A stretch of DNA of 64,000 bases from Mytilinidion resinicola (taxonomy: Eukaryota > Ascomycota > Dothideomycetes > Mytilinidiales > Mytilinidiaceae), in NCBI RefSeq assembly GCF_010093595.1, contig NW_022985453.1, positions 181,049 to 245,048 of the forward strand, read 5' to 3'. The notes beneath the pieces are model-generated. The model did no database searches and was not told the origin of the DNA. It saw only the letters and a program-made list of their open reading frames with translations. Below, one piece after another: positions 41,014 to 52,241 of the stretch. Made by a program: the position numbers and the translations under genes. How positions within the stretch are numbered: position 1 is the first letter of the stretch; every line of letters starts with the position of its first letter.

Positions 41014-42557
41014 TCAGTCAAGACTCGCCGCTGCTGACTGTTGAGGCCCAAAAATTCTTTCACGCCAAGATTCAATCTGGGCGTCATATTGCTCCATCAT
41101 GGATTTCGTCTTATCGTCATGGTCCCTTTTAATCTTGTGCATCTCGCTCGTATGAGCTTGTTGTGCCTTCGAAGCCCGTAATTGTTCTTGCAAATCCTCT
41201 ATCTGCTTTTGCGTCGATGCTTCGAGGTCGTGCATCTTGACGCCTAGATCTCCAATCTCTAGATCATTCCGGCACAAGGTATCCTGGAGCTTTTCGACTG
41301 CTCTACATGAGAGTCTATATTGCCGGTGCAGTATCTCCCAAGCCGCGTCATACGTGTTTAGGTTATTGTCGCCGCCTACAGTTCTCTCCAGAACTTCCAG
41401 CAGATCTCCGGAGTATGTAGTAGGCATTGAGGTGTCGCTACAACAATCGCCAAAAATTTGACAATCCCAACTAGATAAGGACATGTTGTTGCAGGCCTCC
41501 AGGATAGCGACGACTTCCCTCGCTTTAGGACGGCGATCCGGCTCGCTGATGAGAGTCTGCTCAATCAAGAACGCTAAAACCAAGAATCTCTTAGATTTTA
41601 GTCTCAACGGAGCTACCCATTTGCCCAAATTCTCCAGATTTGCTTGGAAAGAGCGGTCTGCGCAAGTGCGAAGGTCCTCTAGCTGCTGTAGAGGCAAATT
41701 GGTAAGCACATACGCCATCTGTAGATATGTGCATCCAAGGGCAAAGATGTCTTCAGACCAGCCTGTAGGTTGCGTTTGAGCTCTTTCGGGGGAGATGTAT
41801 TTCCTGTTGATGGTTTCTCCATTGGCGGATACACTGGTGCTCAGATTGGAAATATCTTTAGACCACCCAAAGTCAGTCACCCAAAGCCCATCACGTGAGA
41901 TGAGAATTTGATCAGGCTTTAGGTCTCGGTGTCTTATCCCTTTGGCGTGAAGGAACTCGAGAGCATGAGCAATGCAGCCGATAGCTCGACTGAATCGCTT
42001 AAGGGAGTCTCGGCATGTCTCCCCTCGGGGCCGCGACGGGTTCTTTCTCATTAGGCCCGCCAGGAAATTAGTACTCTCTATGCTTTCTCTGTCGTTGGGC
42101 GAGACGAAAAGTCTACTCAGTAGGTTGTTCATTTTATCCAGTTCCAGAAGGAGTGTACCGAGGTCACAGTAGGCCACGGGCCAAATCAGCAAGCCCAATT
42201 CGTGGATGCCTCCAGCCTTGCCTGCGCGACGAACGTACGATCCCACGAGCTCAACAATATGCTGATGCTTTTCGCGCCGCATCTGGCGTAGGATTTTCAT
42301 CTCGTTCAGCTGCCTCTCGCCGATGACTCTGGTGTAGGTTCGTTTCCAGGCTAAGCCAACTCCGTGGAAGTGGTTTGGTGTACGATGCCGACGCCGCCTC
42401 GACCTAACACACGGCCCTCCTCGAATGGAATTTGCCGTTTCTCGTTGAATTCTAGGTGTCGTGACGGGAAATGTTCGTCCCATATCCGTCCAGGATCTAA
42501 GTCTAAGGGAGATAAAGAAGGTGGGGACGAAAGGGACATGTTCTCTACGTCCGACAT
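41014..42557 (-). pseudogene. Protein kinase-like gene with a frameshift in the N-lobe
   Basis: The start is best placed at an ATG at 42557 (MSDVENMSLSSPPSLSPLDL). That frame holds the glycine loop, GRVLGRGGVGIVHQT. Within about 30 bp (42370-42400) the similarity jumps to the frame that holds the rest of the kinase: LAWKR with the ATP-binding Lys, HHIVELVGSY-like alpha-C region, HRDLKPDQILI, DFGWSKD and YISPERA, then LGCTYLQM. About 120 residues of predicted coiled coil follow, to a stop at 41014. All catalytic residues survive, so a single 1-nt indel separates this copy from an intact gene. No plausible intron covers the jump. The longer open frame extending to 42960 is chance sequence. Substrates are unknown. 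Confidence 0.7.
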
Positions 42558-43392
42558 CGCGAAAATTAGAGAACGTCGGCCGAGCGCCTGGTCCAAGTCT
42601 TAAGATGATCCCGATTGAGACTTTGGAGGACGACGTAACAACGATCCTTCCTATCACACTACGAAAAAGTAGACAACGTCGGCCAAGCGGCTGGTCCCAG
42701 AGAATCCGGAGAAGGCGATATATACCAGAAACTCCCAGTTGAGGCTCTGAACCACGATGTGGATAACGATGCTCCAATATATGCCGCGAACTTGACTGGT
42801 CAACTAACAAGCTGTGAAATAAAAGGCTAAACGATCTCGCGGCTGAGAAGTGGAAGCGCAGATTCTGGGGTGATACTTCGCCAAGGATTCTCTCATGTAG
42901 GAGTATCCAATCACGGGAGTTATTCGAAGATGGCGGTGGCTTAGCTGAACGTAGGCTCACCCATCTTCTGTGATAGGAAAGACGTGTCTCTCAGCTACGA
43001 GTTATGAGTTCTTCGGTGTTTTTCAGTGCCTTTCTTTAGGTCCGATTACACTTTTCTAGCGGGGCGTGTATCAAGGAATGCACGCAGAATTTTATGATGC
43101 GGAAGTCTTTCAATTTGACCAACCCGATACCACGCCTAGCTACGGCAAACAGCCACTGTGTCGACCGCATCGCTGGACGGACTATACGCAACAAAAACCG
43201 GGATGGCTTTGTGAGGCGGCATAAAAACTCCGCAAGCTTATATTATGTCTCTCTGTGATCAGATACGAGTGACGACGCTTTATCGTAGATCTGTGCATAC
43301 TCTTCCATCATGGAATCATGGCGCCTCGATAGCCATCCAATAGTCGTACTTGGGTATCATCTCATTTGAGATCTGTTTTTCGCAACTGAATT
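42558..43392. other. Upstream region of the kinase pseudogene, no gene
   Basis: Contains a small duplication: AACGTCGGCCGAGCGCCTGG near 42571 and AACGTCGGCCAAGCGGCTGG near 42675, 104 bp apart with similar flanks. Nothing else is seen. Confidence 0.4.
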
Positions 43393-43425
43393 GGTAGATG
43401 TCACCGTCTGAGGTGGTCTAGTCAG
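43393..43425 (+). repeat. Solo piece of the dispersed repeat
   Basis: GATGTCACCGTCTGAGGTGG matches the arm core ACACCGTCTGAGGTG of the fold-back family. It lies just beyond the kinase fragment at 43440-43566. Confidence 0.6.
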
Positions 43426-43439
43426 TTTAACCCTTCTCC

Positions 43440-43566
43440 AAACCACGGATTTGGCTCTTGTCAAAACCAAGATCCGGCTTTGCTCGAAGGGAATCGGCTC
43501 TTTTTGGTCCAATTCGACATGATGGGCGCGAAAGTATCCGCTCCAGATACGATTAGGCTTAAGCAT
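43440..43566 (-). pseudogene. Kinase N-terminal fragment, second copy
   Basis: Reading from 43566: MLKPNRIWSGYFRAHHVELD then QKEPIPFEQSRILVL. It aligns with LDPGRIWDEHFPSRHLEFNE and KRQIPFEEGRVLGRG at the start of the kinase at 42557. The glycine loop is lost and the similarity ends where the dispersed repeat piece begins. This is a truncated paralog, not an expressed gene. Sequence 43567-44195 shows nothing more. Confidence 0.65.
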
Positions 43567-44195
43567 ATCCGGATCTGAACGGCCGTGAAGGGACTAATCG
43601 CCTCGAGACGCCCGAACTCACCCTAGATTTTGGCCGCTTAAGGCTAGGGCTATGAAGAGTAGCAATATCTCCATTCGGGTTTCAAGGCCTTCGAGCGGTG
43701 TAGAAAAGGCGTCTTTGGTATTAACGAATAACGACGTTGCATGTCTCCGCGCACTACCTGGGCTATGTGTGCATCACGTGACCGCTGACCGCGCCATGTA
43801 AAATTCAACAACATGTGTTTGATTGGATTCAGGACAGCTAATGGCGTCTCAACGGTATTCAGCAAGCAGCAGCTAATGCGTTGGTAGACAATGAAGAATA
43901 AAATCGCTATGATTCAACAACTTCAGCCTCGCCGGCCCACCAACGAGATGTGAAGATGTTCAGCCTTACATGTCGCATGCAGGAACAGCTCATAGGTCCT
44001 CGAGGTTCTGATCTGAAAACGCCTCTCCAACTTGGGGCAGTCTAGGCGGTCCCGGCAGAGCCTTTTCCAACCTAAGGGCTGACCGCTCATCCTTCTTATT
44101 CTTCTTCTTCTTCTCAGTTCGTGAATCGACTTGCGGGTGTACCCCCGCACTAAATTTCTCCGGTGTGCCTCCAATTCTAGCTCACTCTTCTCAGG

Positions 44196-45544
44196 ATGTT
44201 TCGACAGCAAGAACGCCGAAGACGTTTGCCAAGGCCGTACCGTGGACCACCAGGGAATCAGCGACCGCGAGAAAGGTCTCCATCGCAGGAGTCCTCGTCA
44301 CGCGAGCCAGAATATTCAAGGCCGAATGGCCTAAATCAAAGGCATCGAACCCCCGAAAGAGTCGTCATCGCGGTCTGTGGAATGACTGGCAGTGGAAAAT
44401 CTTCCTTCATCCAAAAGGTGTCCGGGGAGCAGATGAAGGTTGGCGATGGGTTGAAGTCCTGTACGTTGCCGTGGATACTTTTCTTGTGCTTGTAGATAAA
44501 TATCTGACATCATCAGGTACGACAGAGGTCCAAGAAGTCTCATGCCGAGTGGGTCGGCACGAGATCACCTTAGTCGACACACCTGGCTTCGGCGACGACA
44601 CAAGGAATGACGTCGATGTCTTGGAAGAGATTGTTCGCTGAATGACTGCATCTCTCCATAAGGGTATGCTTTTGTCGGGTTTAATCTATCTCCATGACAT
44701 AAACAAGAAGAGAATGGAAGGAGGTACGAACAACCTCAGACTATTCCGCAAACTCTGTGGTGTGGAAATGTCGCGCTGGTGACGAGTATGTGGGACACAG
44801 TTGACCCGCAGAAAGGATAAAAGAAAGCAGATGAGCTTAAGGTAGAAGGGACATTTTGGAGTCCTACCATAGCTGCCGGTGCTTCCACATACCGTTACGA
44901 TAACGGTAAGGCGTCAGCAGAGAGGATAATCTTGAGCATGGTGAACAACGGACCTTTCATGCTCAGGATTCAAGAGGAAGTGATCATGGACCAGAAGACA
45001 TTGATCGAGACCGCAGCAGGACTTTCTATCAATGAAGAGCTCGTTAGGCTTCTCGAGCAGCAACGACATGATTTGGCGGCCATTCTTGAGGAAATAGAAG
45101 CTGCTAACAAGGAAAGTAAGTATAGCATTGGGTTCAAATTCAGAGACAGATTGGCTGACGTCGCCCAAAGATAACAGAAAGGTCTTGCATTCCATGGAAG
45201 CGTTGCGTAGAGACATGAAGAGACAGGTGGAGCAAACCGTCGAAGACCAGCGCCGCTTGTCTAGGGGCCTGAAGGCTCAAAATGAGCATTTGGTTGCCCA
45301 AAATCGATCCCTCGAACGTCAGGTAAAAGAAATGTCACTGCAAGCGGAGCCTTACGAAGGGGTGTATTCCTTAGCTCAGCGCAGGATTGTACTGCCACGC
45401 AAGAGCACCGCGAACTCGAGATTGAACGACGTGGAAGATGGGAAGCAGGAGAAAGGCAGATTTTCGCGGAACGAGTGGCCTATGATAGTGGATCTTTTGT
45501 CGGTCTGCCGTGTAGATACCCGAGAGGTAGGGTGCTTTCGATAG
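44196..45544 (+). pseudogene. AIG1-like P-loop GTPase with stops and a frameshift
   Basis: Exon 1 from 44196 has a basic N-terminus, then the P-loop VVIAVCGMTGSGKSSFIQKV. An intron (about 44462-44518, GTACGT...CATCAG) leads to TTEVQEVSCRVG and the Walker B/G3 motif EITLVDTPGFGDDTRND. A TGA at 44639-44641 stands where relatives have Trp (EEIVR-x-MTAS). Similarity continues with GMLLSGLIYLHDINKKRMEG, then shifts frame near 44760 to NVALVTSMWDTVDPQKG, followed by a TAA and ADELKVEGTFWSP. A second intron (45117-about 45171) leads to a coiled-coil tail ending at 45544. Domain order and the intact P-loop show descent from an AIG1/IAN-like GTPase gene of a type expanded in fungi. Three lesions argue that it is dead. 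Confidence 0.75.
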
Positions 45545-46034
45545 GCCGAAGGGCTGATGGTTGGGAAGGCCCAGAATGGGAAGATTGCGAGGCATATCGA
45601 ATTTCCGTGCACTACTCGAGACACTCATAGTATTTATGAAACTTTGTTATAAACTAATTGGAATGATTGAAGCATGATAGAAACCAATAAGACTAAAAGT
45701 GACGATGATGATCGTGAGTTTCGCAAGACGAATGGATTGAAGGAGAGGCCGGAAGAATTCGCCGATTATCCGGGCCGAAAACGTGGCCCGTGCACCAATC
45801 TCGCCGGTCGTCACTCCTCGCTCAGAAAATTATCACTACCGCCATCAATTCACCACCTCGCGCCCCCATTATCGTCTATCAGCTCGCCTCGTACGGCCGC
45901 AGCACCTTTTCTATACTGCTTCTCCCATACCTTTATTCCCGCCGTTTCCACTCGCGACCTCGCTGCCGATTGCGCCGCCACCAGCTCTCGGTCCTATCTC
46001 CCCATCCTCACAAACCACAACCACAGCCGACACA
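45545..46034. other. Intergenic, promoter region of TIM23
   Basis: 490 bp. Overlapping frames from 45674 onward are CT-rich leader sequence without family features. Confidence 0.45.
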
Positions 46035-46830
46035 ATGACGATGTCCGTCGCATCCCCCTTACGCACTCCCCTAAAACTCGAAAACTAACCGCCTCCACAG
46101 ATGGGACACCCTAACCGGCCGTAAATCCACCTCCCCACCCACAACAACCTCCGACAGCTCCCCCAGCGGCGAGCTCTCCAGCCGGGACTCCTTCTCCCCG
46201 ACCCCCTTCGACCCCTCCACCGCCGCGACCGACATCTCCTCCTTCCTCACCGACCCATCGCTACTGCACCCCCTCGCCGGCCTAAACCAAGACACCCTCG
46301 ACTACCTCACCCTCGAAGACAGCGTCCTCTCCGACCTCCCCGGCGCGCGCAGCGCGCTCCCCTCGCGCGGCTGGAGCGATGACCTCTGCTACGGCACCGG
46401 CGTGACCTACCTGTCCGCGCTGACAATCGGGGGCGCATGGGGCCTCGCCGAGGGCCTGCAGAAAACCAGCGTCTCCGCCAGCCCGCGGCTACGGCTGAAC
46501 GGCGTGCTCAACGCGGTGACGCGGCGCGGGCCGTTCCTGGGGAATAGCGCGGGGGTAGTCGCGATGGTGTACAACGGGGTGAACTCGACGATTGGGCACT
46601 ATCGCGGGAAGCACGACGCGACGAACAGCGTGCTGGCGGGCGCGGTGAGCGGGATGGTGTTTAAGAGTACGCGGGGGCTCAAGGCGATGGGGATTAGTGG
46701 GGGGATTGTGGCGAGTGTGGCGGGGGCGTGGGCGGTAAGTTTGTATCCGTCTGATGAGGAGAGATGAGAGGAACGGGAGGGCTAATTGAGTGGTGACTAG
46801 GTTACGCGACAAGTGTTCTTCGAGACATAG
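46035..46830 (+). CDS. tim23: Mitochondrial inner-membrane translocase subunit TIM23
   Basis: Main exon 46101-46734 and last exon 46801-46830. The first exon is probably only 8 nt, ATGACGAT at 46035-46042, giving M-T-I-W-D-T-L-T-G. The intron before 46101 is supported by a CTAAC branch and CACAG acceptor, but its donor (GTCCGT) is poor, so the start is uncertain. About 223 aa. Conserved wording: HPLAGLNQDTLDYLTLED, LPSRGWSDDLCYGTGVTYLS, GGAWGLAEGLQKT, LRLNGVLNAVTRRGPFLGNS and the four-helix Tim17/22/23 core. It forms the presequence import channel of the inner membrane. Normal length. Confidence 0.9.
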
Positions 46831-47308
46831 ACGAAAAATCCGAGCTGCGGACGGCTGGCTGGCTAGATGGTTCGGTAATCTCAGACGATGTCAGATGGGA
46901 ATGGGACGGTTACGGGGTGCTGGGTTTTGGTTTATTGCATGGCACACGTCCTAACTTTAGCGTCTTTCTTCACTCGACCTCGCCCCTCACGGAACTTATT
47001 TATTCACTGTAAAATAGAGACACTTACGGATGTTGGTTGCCGGTGTGTGGTTTTGGAGTATCACGCAGCGATATCTTCCTAGATATAGATATCAGCACCG
47101 CTGGGTGCTGTGGAGACGTTGTAGGATCAAGAAATGAGTGTGGAATAGTAATTCGTAAACGACTATCAGCCTCCCAAGACTAAATAATCGCAAGCCTTTA
47201 ATAAGAATACGTATAACTCGTTCAGCGCGCGGACGGTCCAGACGATGCAGACCACTGTCCCCTCTCTCTACTTCAAGAGCAACACCAGAAACCCCAGCCC
47301 AAATTAAT
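46831..47308. other. Intergenic, no gene seen
   Basis: Convergent 3' ends of TIM23 and the membrane-protein gene, AT-rich (TTCCTAGATATAGATATCAG). Nothing else is visible. Confidence 0.5.
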
Positions 47309-49691
47309 CTACCCCAAATCCTCAAGACTAATAACCAACGCCTCCGGCCCCCCGGCCTCAAAGCTCAGCAAAAATGTATACGTCACCAGCCCCGCCACCA
47401 GTCCCGCCCTAAGCACCGCATACACCCCCTTCCCTACCCTCCTCCATCTTTCCCTTCTCCCCTCAGATCTTTTTCCCACCCACCACCGCCATACCCTCTC
47501 CCCTCTCACCCCCTCCCATGCCCACCCGCCTAGCATCCAAAACGCCAAATGTAGAAACAGACTACTCGGCAGAATCCCAAAGATCCAGATAATGAACAGC
47601 CGATTGCGGAAGAAGAAACTTATGCCCAGGATATTCTCGGTGGCGTTGAGCAGCCAGAGGATGAAGGCGGCGAGGAAACAGAGTTGGAGGAGCCAGAGGG
47701 TGAGATGGTCGGTGTAGAAAGGTAGGTCGTATGGGTTGGTGTCGGGGTCTAGGTAGGTGGGGAAGGGTGCGTGGGTGGGGGAGGGAGCGAATGAGGGAGA
47801 TAGGGAAGGGGAGGTGGCACGTGATAAAGAAGAACGTGATGAAGAAGAGTGGAGAGACGGTTGTGGGGACGAGCAAGCAGAGGGGTGGTGGGTGCAGCGG
47901 GCTATAGGACACGCGCATGTGCTGTCGAGAGTCCTGTCATCGATGGCGGTGCTGGGGTGCTTGGGCGTGTTATGAGCATCGTACGTCCTGGCGCCGGCAG
48001 CGTGGCCGATGGAGACAGAGGATAGAGAGACTGAGGCAGGTGGCCTGGGGCCACAGGGCGTGGGCGTCTTCTCGGGGTCACGGATACCGGTTTCGCGGAT
48101 CCAATTCTCGTTGTTTGACGCTTCGAGGATTCGGGTGTCCTTGTCTGCTAAGGTTCTCAGCTTGGTGAACATGTAAGTGCATTGCTGTAGAGACTCACCA
48201 AAGTAGACCTGGGCCATTGATAGCACGGGTAAGAGGAGGAGAATTAGGGGGAGGGTTTGGCCAAATGACCAGGAATCCTCTGATAGAACGTCTGGATTTG
48301 CGTTGGTGTTGAAGCCACGAGAGTCGTAATGCGAGGAAGTGCGAGTTGTCCAGACTTTGATGGTGCCCCATGCGATGGCGAAGGATAGCCATAGAATCTG
48401 AATCACGTCTTAACATGATACCGACTAGTTACCGTCAGGAAACATACCTCTCCAAGCATTGATTCTACGGTATCACACAGCGCGCGAGCACTTGTGAAGG
48501 CTGAATATAGTGCCAAGTAGGGTAGTCGTAGAATAATATTGGCCCACATGCTCTTCTCCGACGACCTAACCATCCTGCGAAGAACGCGTTTGATCTGTCT
48601 TCCAGGCCAGACTCGAATGTATCGCCTGGTGACTGCAGATGTCGGATCAAACATCTTGACACCACAGTTGATGTAACTCAGGCTGACAACCAAAATAGAC
48701 ACAACCATGGAGTATATCTTGGTATGCCCATTGTCGAACTTGTTTGTGATCATTTGGCGGTAGTAGCATTTTGCTTGCAGGGAAGGAAAGAAACAACCTT
48801 CGCCTTCTTTGCATGCAAGATCCATCCAATTCTGGCTGCCGGTCGGGAGGAGAGCAACGATCAACATGGTGGCGAGGACAAACATGAAGCAGACTCGAAT
48901 AATCCTCAGGCTATGATTGGCTTGGAAGAAGGCTTGGAGAAAGGTCATTGCGCTGATGAAGGAAAAAGAGGCGAACCATGCGACGTAGACCATGATTTGC
49001 CAGCTGAGAGAATGTTAGCAATCGCTCTCCCCAATGAAATAGCTTTCTTGTGTGGAAGAATGCCATTTCCGGAAAGCAAAATCTTACTGATACGCTGAGA
49101 TGCCACAGTTTAACTGAGAGTAGCCGCTCGATAGGATCGCAAGCCCGGTGACGAGTTGGGTATCGCTGAGAATCAAGACGGACTATTCAGTTCTGTTAGT
49201 TGGATTTAGAGTTTTCAGTAAGAATAGTTCGTGGACTCGCCCTTTCCAGCGAATATTCAAGCCTTCTAGAAGGTCTCCACCTGACGCCATTCCGTATGAA
49301 GCCTAGCAGCTTCAAATCCAGCGGATTCGTATATCTCCTGCCATTCTCGCCCCATCTGTGAGGGTCGAACACGAAGGCATAGTTAACGATAAGCAGCAAT
49401 AGAGTTAGGTATGATGTTATCGAGAACCCGAGGATGGCCTGCCGTAGTCAGCATACACCAACAGCGGGTCTATTTTGCCGTCCTCACTCCTATACCTGAA
49501 ATATCTGCATCCGGGAGCAATGGCGGGGCACCTGTGTAGTTCGTGAGGTTTGACAAGGAGAGCCATCTGCAATCCGTGCGACGGCAATGCGACGACATGA
49601 AGTGTCGAATAACGTGTTCGGTCAAGTGTTGCGGTAAGTGAAGAGTGAGGTCTTCGTGAATTGATTCTGTATTTACATCTGGAGGAGACAT
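47309..49691 (-). CDS. Multi-pass membrane protein of a fungal family, function unknown
   Basis: Five exons: 49691-49488, 49438-49241, 49182-49088, 49003-48448 and 48397-47309 (713 aa; all phases close). Intron 2 appears to be GC-AG (GGGCGAGT donor); no GT donor keeps the frame. The N-terminus is extracellular-like (CRWLSLSNLTNYTGA). Then come helices AILGFSITSYLTLLLIVNYA, LVTGLAILSSGYSQLNCGIS, WQIMVYVAWFASFSFISAMT, VCFMFVLATMLIVALLPTG, IYSMVVSILVVSLSYINCG and LPLILLLLPVLSMAQVYFGE. A Ser/Pro-rich loop follows, and more helices near the C-terminus (LTLWLLQLCFLAAFILWLLN, YAVLRAGLVAGLVTYTFLLS). I know similar unnamed proteins in filamentous fungi but no function. It is divergent from NOG1. Confidence 0.75.
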
Positions 49692-50115
49692 CGCCAAGAC
49701 TGAGATCTGACGAGAATTTGAAGACAGAAACCGAGACAAAGGAAAGAGGCGCCGGTCCAACGAGCTCGAACGAGGTCTGGCCGCTTGCGGTTAAAATCGC
49801 GGGGGGTCTGGATAATACGGATGCCCAATTGCCATAGTTGATCGTCAATGACACAAGCATCAAGCGGAGGGGAAAGCGGGAATCCGATCCAGCTGGCGAG
49901 GGGACGTTGAAAATAACAATGGGACAGCGACGATGGAAGACATGTAGTTGAGATGGGGAAGATAAGATGGGACCGGAGATCGGCAAAACCTCTGGCCGAG
50001 AGAAATCTTGGCATCTTGGAGAGGGCGAATTTTTAGATTTTCAAGTGGGTGAAGCCGCCGTCCCCCTCCACAACCTCTCATCCACCCTCGCGTCCTCAGA
50101 CCGGTAATCGCAGCT
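49692..50115. promoter_or_regulatory. Bidirectional promoter region, membrane protein / NOG1
   Basis: 424 bp between divergent starts. No conserved box can be named. The open frames here are chance. Confidence 0.45.
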
Positions 50116-52241
50116 ATGAAGACTACCGTATGAGGCGACTCTATCATTCGCATTTCATGCCGCTAACATTGCCCAGTTCAAGGACATTCCCGTCATTCCG
50201 ACGAGTCAAGAATTCCTCGATATCGTCTTGAGCCGCACTCAGAGGCGTCTACCCACCCAGATCAGAGCCGGCTTCAAGTAGGCACATTGGGCTCATTTGA
50301 TTCTATACTCCAAACTAACAGCCTCAAGAATCTCGAGAATTCGTTCATTCTACACCCGAAAAGTCAAATACACCGCCGAAACCTTTGGCGACCGACTCGG
50401 AGCGACTCTCGAGGCTTTCCCGAAGCTCAATGATATCCACCCTTTCCACCGCGATCTCCTCAACACGTTATACGATGCAGACCATTTTCGCATTTCTCTC
50501 GGACAGCTGTCGACCGCAAAATCGCTGATCGAGGCCGTGGCTCGCGACTACGTGCGCCTGCTGAAGTATGGACAATCCCTATACCAGTGCAAGCAGCTGA
50601 AGCGCGCTGCGTTGGGTAGGATGGCTACAATCACGAAGAGGCTTAAGGATCCGCTAGTGTATTTGGAACAGGTGCGACAACATTTGGGCCGTCTGCCCTC
50701 GATCGACCCCAACACTCGTACGCTCTTGATCTGCGGCTACCCCAATGTGGGCAAGAGTTCGTTCCTGAAGAGCGTTTCCCGCGCCGATGTCGACGTACAG
50801 CCGTACGCTTTCACGACCAAATCACTTTTTGTGGGCCATTTCGACTACAAGATGCTTCGATTCCAGGCCATCGACACCCCGGGAATTCTCGACCATCCGT
50901 TGGAAGAGATGAACACCATTGAAATGCAGAGCATCACCGCCATTGCTCATTTACGGAGCGCTATCATGTATTTCATGGATCTATCGGAGCAGTGTGGATA
51001 TTCAGTTGCAGCACAGATCGCTCTCTTCCACTCGATAAAACCACTCTTCTCCAATAAGGTGGTGTACGTCGTCATCAACAAGATCGACGTCACTCGCCCG
51101 GAAGATCTGGATGCCGAGACACAAGAACAGCTACAGGGCATGCTCAAATCTGGAGAAGTTGAGATGCTTCAACTCTCTTGCACGACTACCGAAGGTGTAA
51201 TGAACGTACGAAATGCTGTCTGCGATCGCCTGCTTGCTGTGCGGAACGCGGAGAAGCTGAAAGCTGGGACAAACAGCTCCGGGGAGCCAAATGGACGACT
51301 TGGAGATCTGCTGAGGAGAATTCACGTTGCGCAACCCATTGGTGGTGTCACCCGTGAGGTGTTCATTCCGGACGCCGCCAAGAACAAGATCAGATACGAG
51401 AAGGACGATCCCAACCGACCCCAGCTGGAACGAGACATCGAGGAAGAGAATGGTGGCGCTGGTGTCTACAATATCAACCTGCGCAAGAACTATCTACTCG
51501 AGAATGATGACTGGAAAGAAGATCGCGTACCCGAAGTATTCGATGGAAAGAGTGAGTTCAGGATCTTGATGTATCCTTTCAGCAATGGATTACTAACAAA
51601 TGTCTCTAGACGTGTACGATTACATAGATCCCGAAATCGAGGCCAAATTAGCCGCTTTGGAAGAAGAGGAAGAGAAGCTGGAGGCAGAAGGCTACTACGC
51701 CTCAGACGACGATTTGGAAGACGTCGAGGAGGCTGAGATCCGATACAAGGCCGAGCTCATTCGAGAGAAAAGGATACTCATCCGAAACGAAAACAAGATG
51801 AGGAAGAGTCTCAAGAATCGCGCGGTTATCCCCAGATCAGCGAAGGCTGTGAAACTATCCAAGATGAATGCCCACCTCGAGTCTCTTGGCCACGATACCT
51901 CATCTCTTGCTGTACGCGCGCGAAGCCAGAGCCGGGGTAGGAGCACGGCCAGGGGACGATCCGAAGCTGATGGAGATGCGATGGACGTTGACACACCTAA
52001 GTCGGGCATGTCCGCCTTCGAGCGGGCCAAGAGCCGTGGCAGGAGCCAGAGCACGAACAGGAGGGATGATGGTGTCACGGATGAGGTGGCGCGCACGAAG
52101 GCGGAGAGGCTGCAGAAGCTCGGCCAGAAGAAGATGAACAGGTTCGCCAGACAGGGAGAGGCTGATAGGCATACCACGGGTTCTCTGGTGAAGCATTTAG
52201 TGACTGGCAAGCGCGGTATGGGCAAGACAAGCAGACGTTGA
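50116..52241 (+). CDS. nog1: Nucleolar GTP-binding protein NOG1
   Basis: Four exons: 50116-50127 (only 12 nt, M-K-T-T), 50177-50277, 50329-51551 and 51610-52241, 655 aa with closed phases. The first intron has a GCTAAC branch. Motifs: [36 protein letters not shown]1 [20 protein letters not shown] (near residue 173), G2 [10 protein letters not shown]3 [16 protein letters not shown] and G4 [14 protein letters not shown]. The NOGCT region follows, with the acidic segment [20 protein letters not shown], and a basic RS-containing tail ends [16 protein letters not shown]. It is an essential 60S ribosome biogenesis factor. Together with Rrp8 at the left edge it is one of two ribosome-assembly genes in the window. 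No lesion is seen. Confidence 0.95.

Noticed and set aside
42400..42960. N-terminal extension of the 648-codon minus-strand open frame over the kinase
   Set aside because: It is out of frame with the glycine loop that must precede the catalytic Lys; the kinase-like N-terminus is in another frame starting at 42557.
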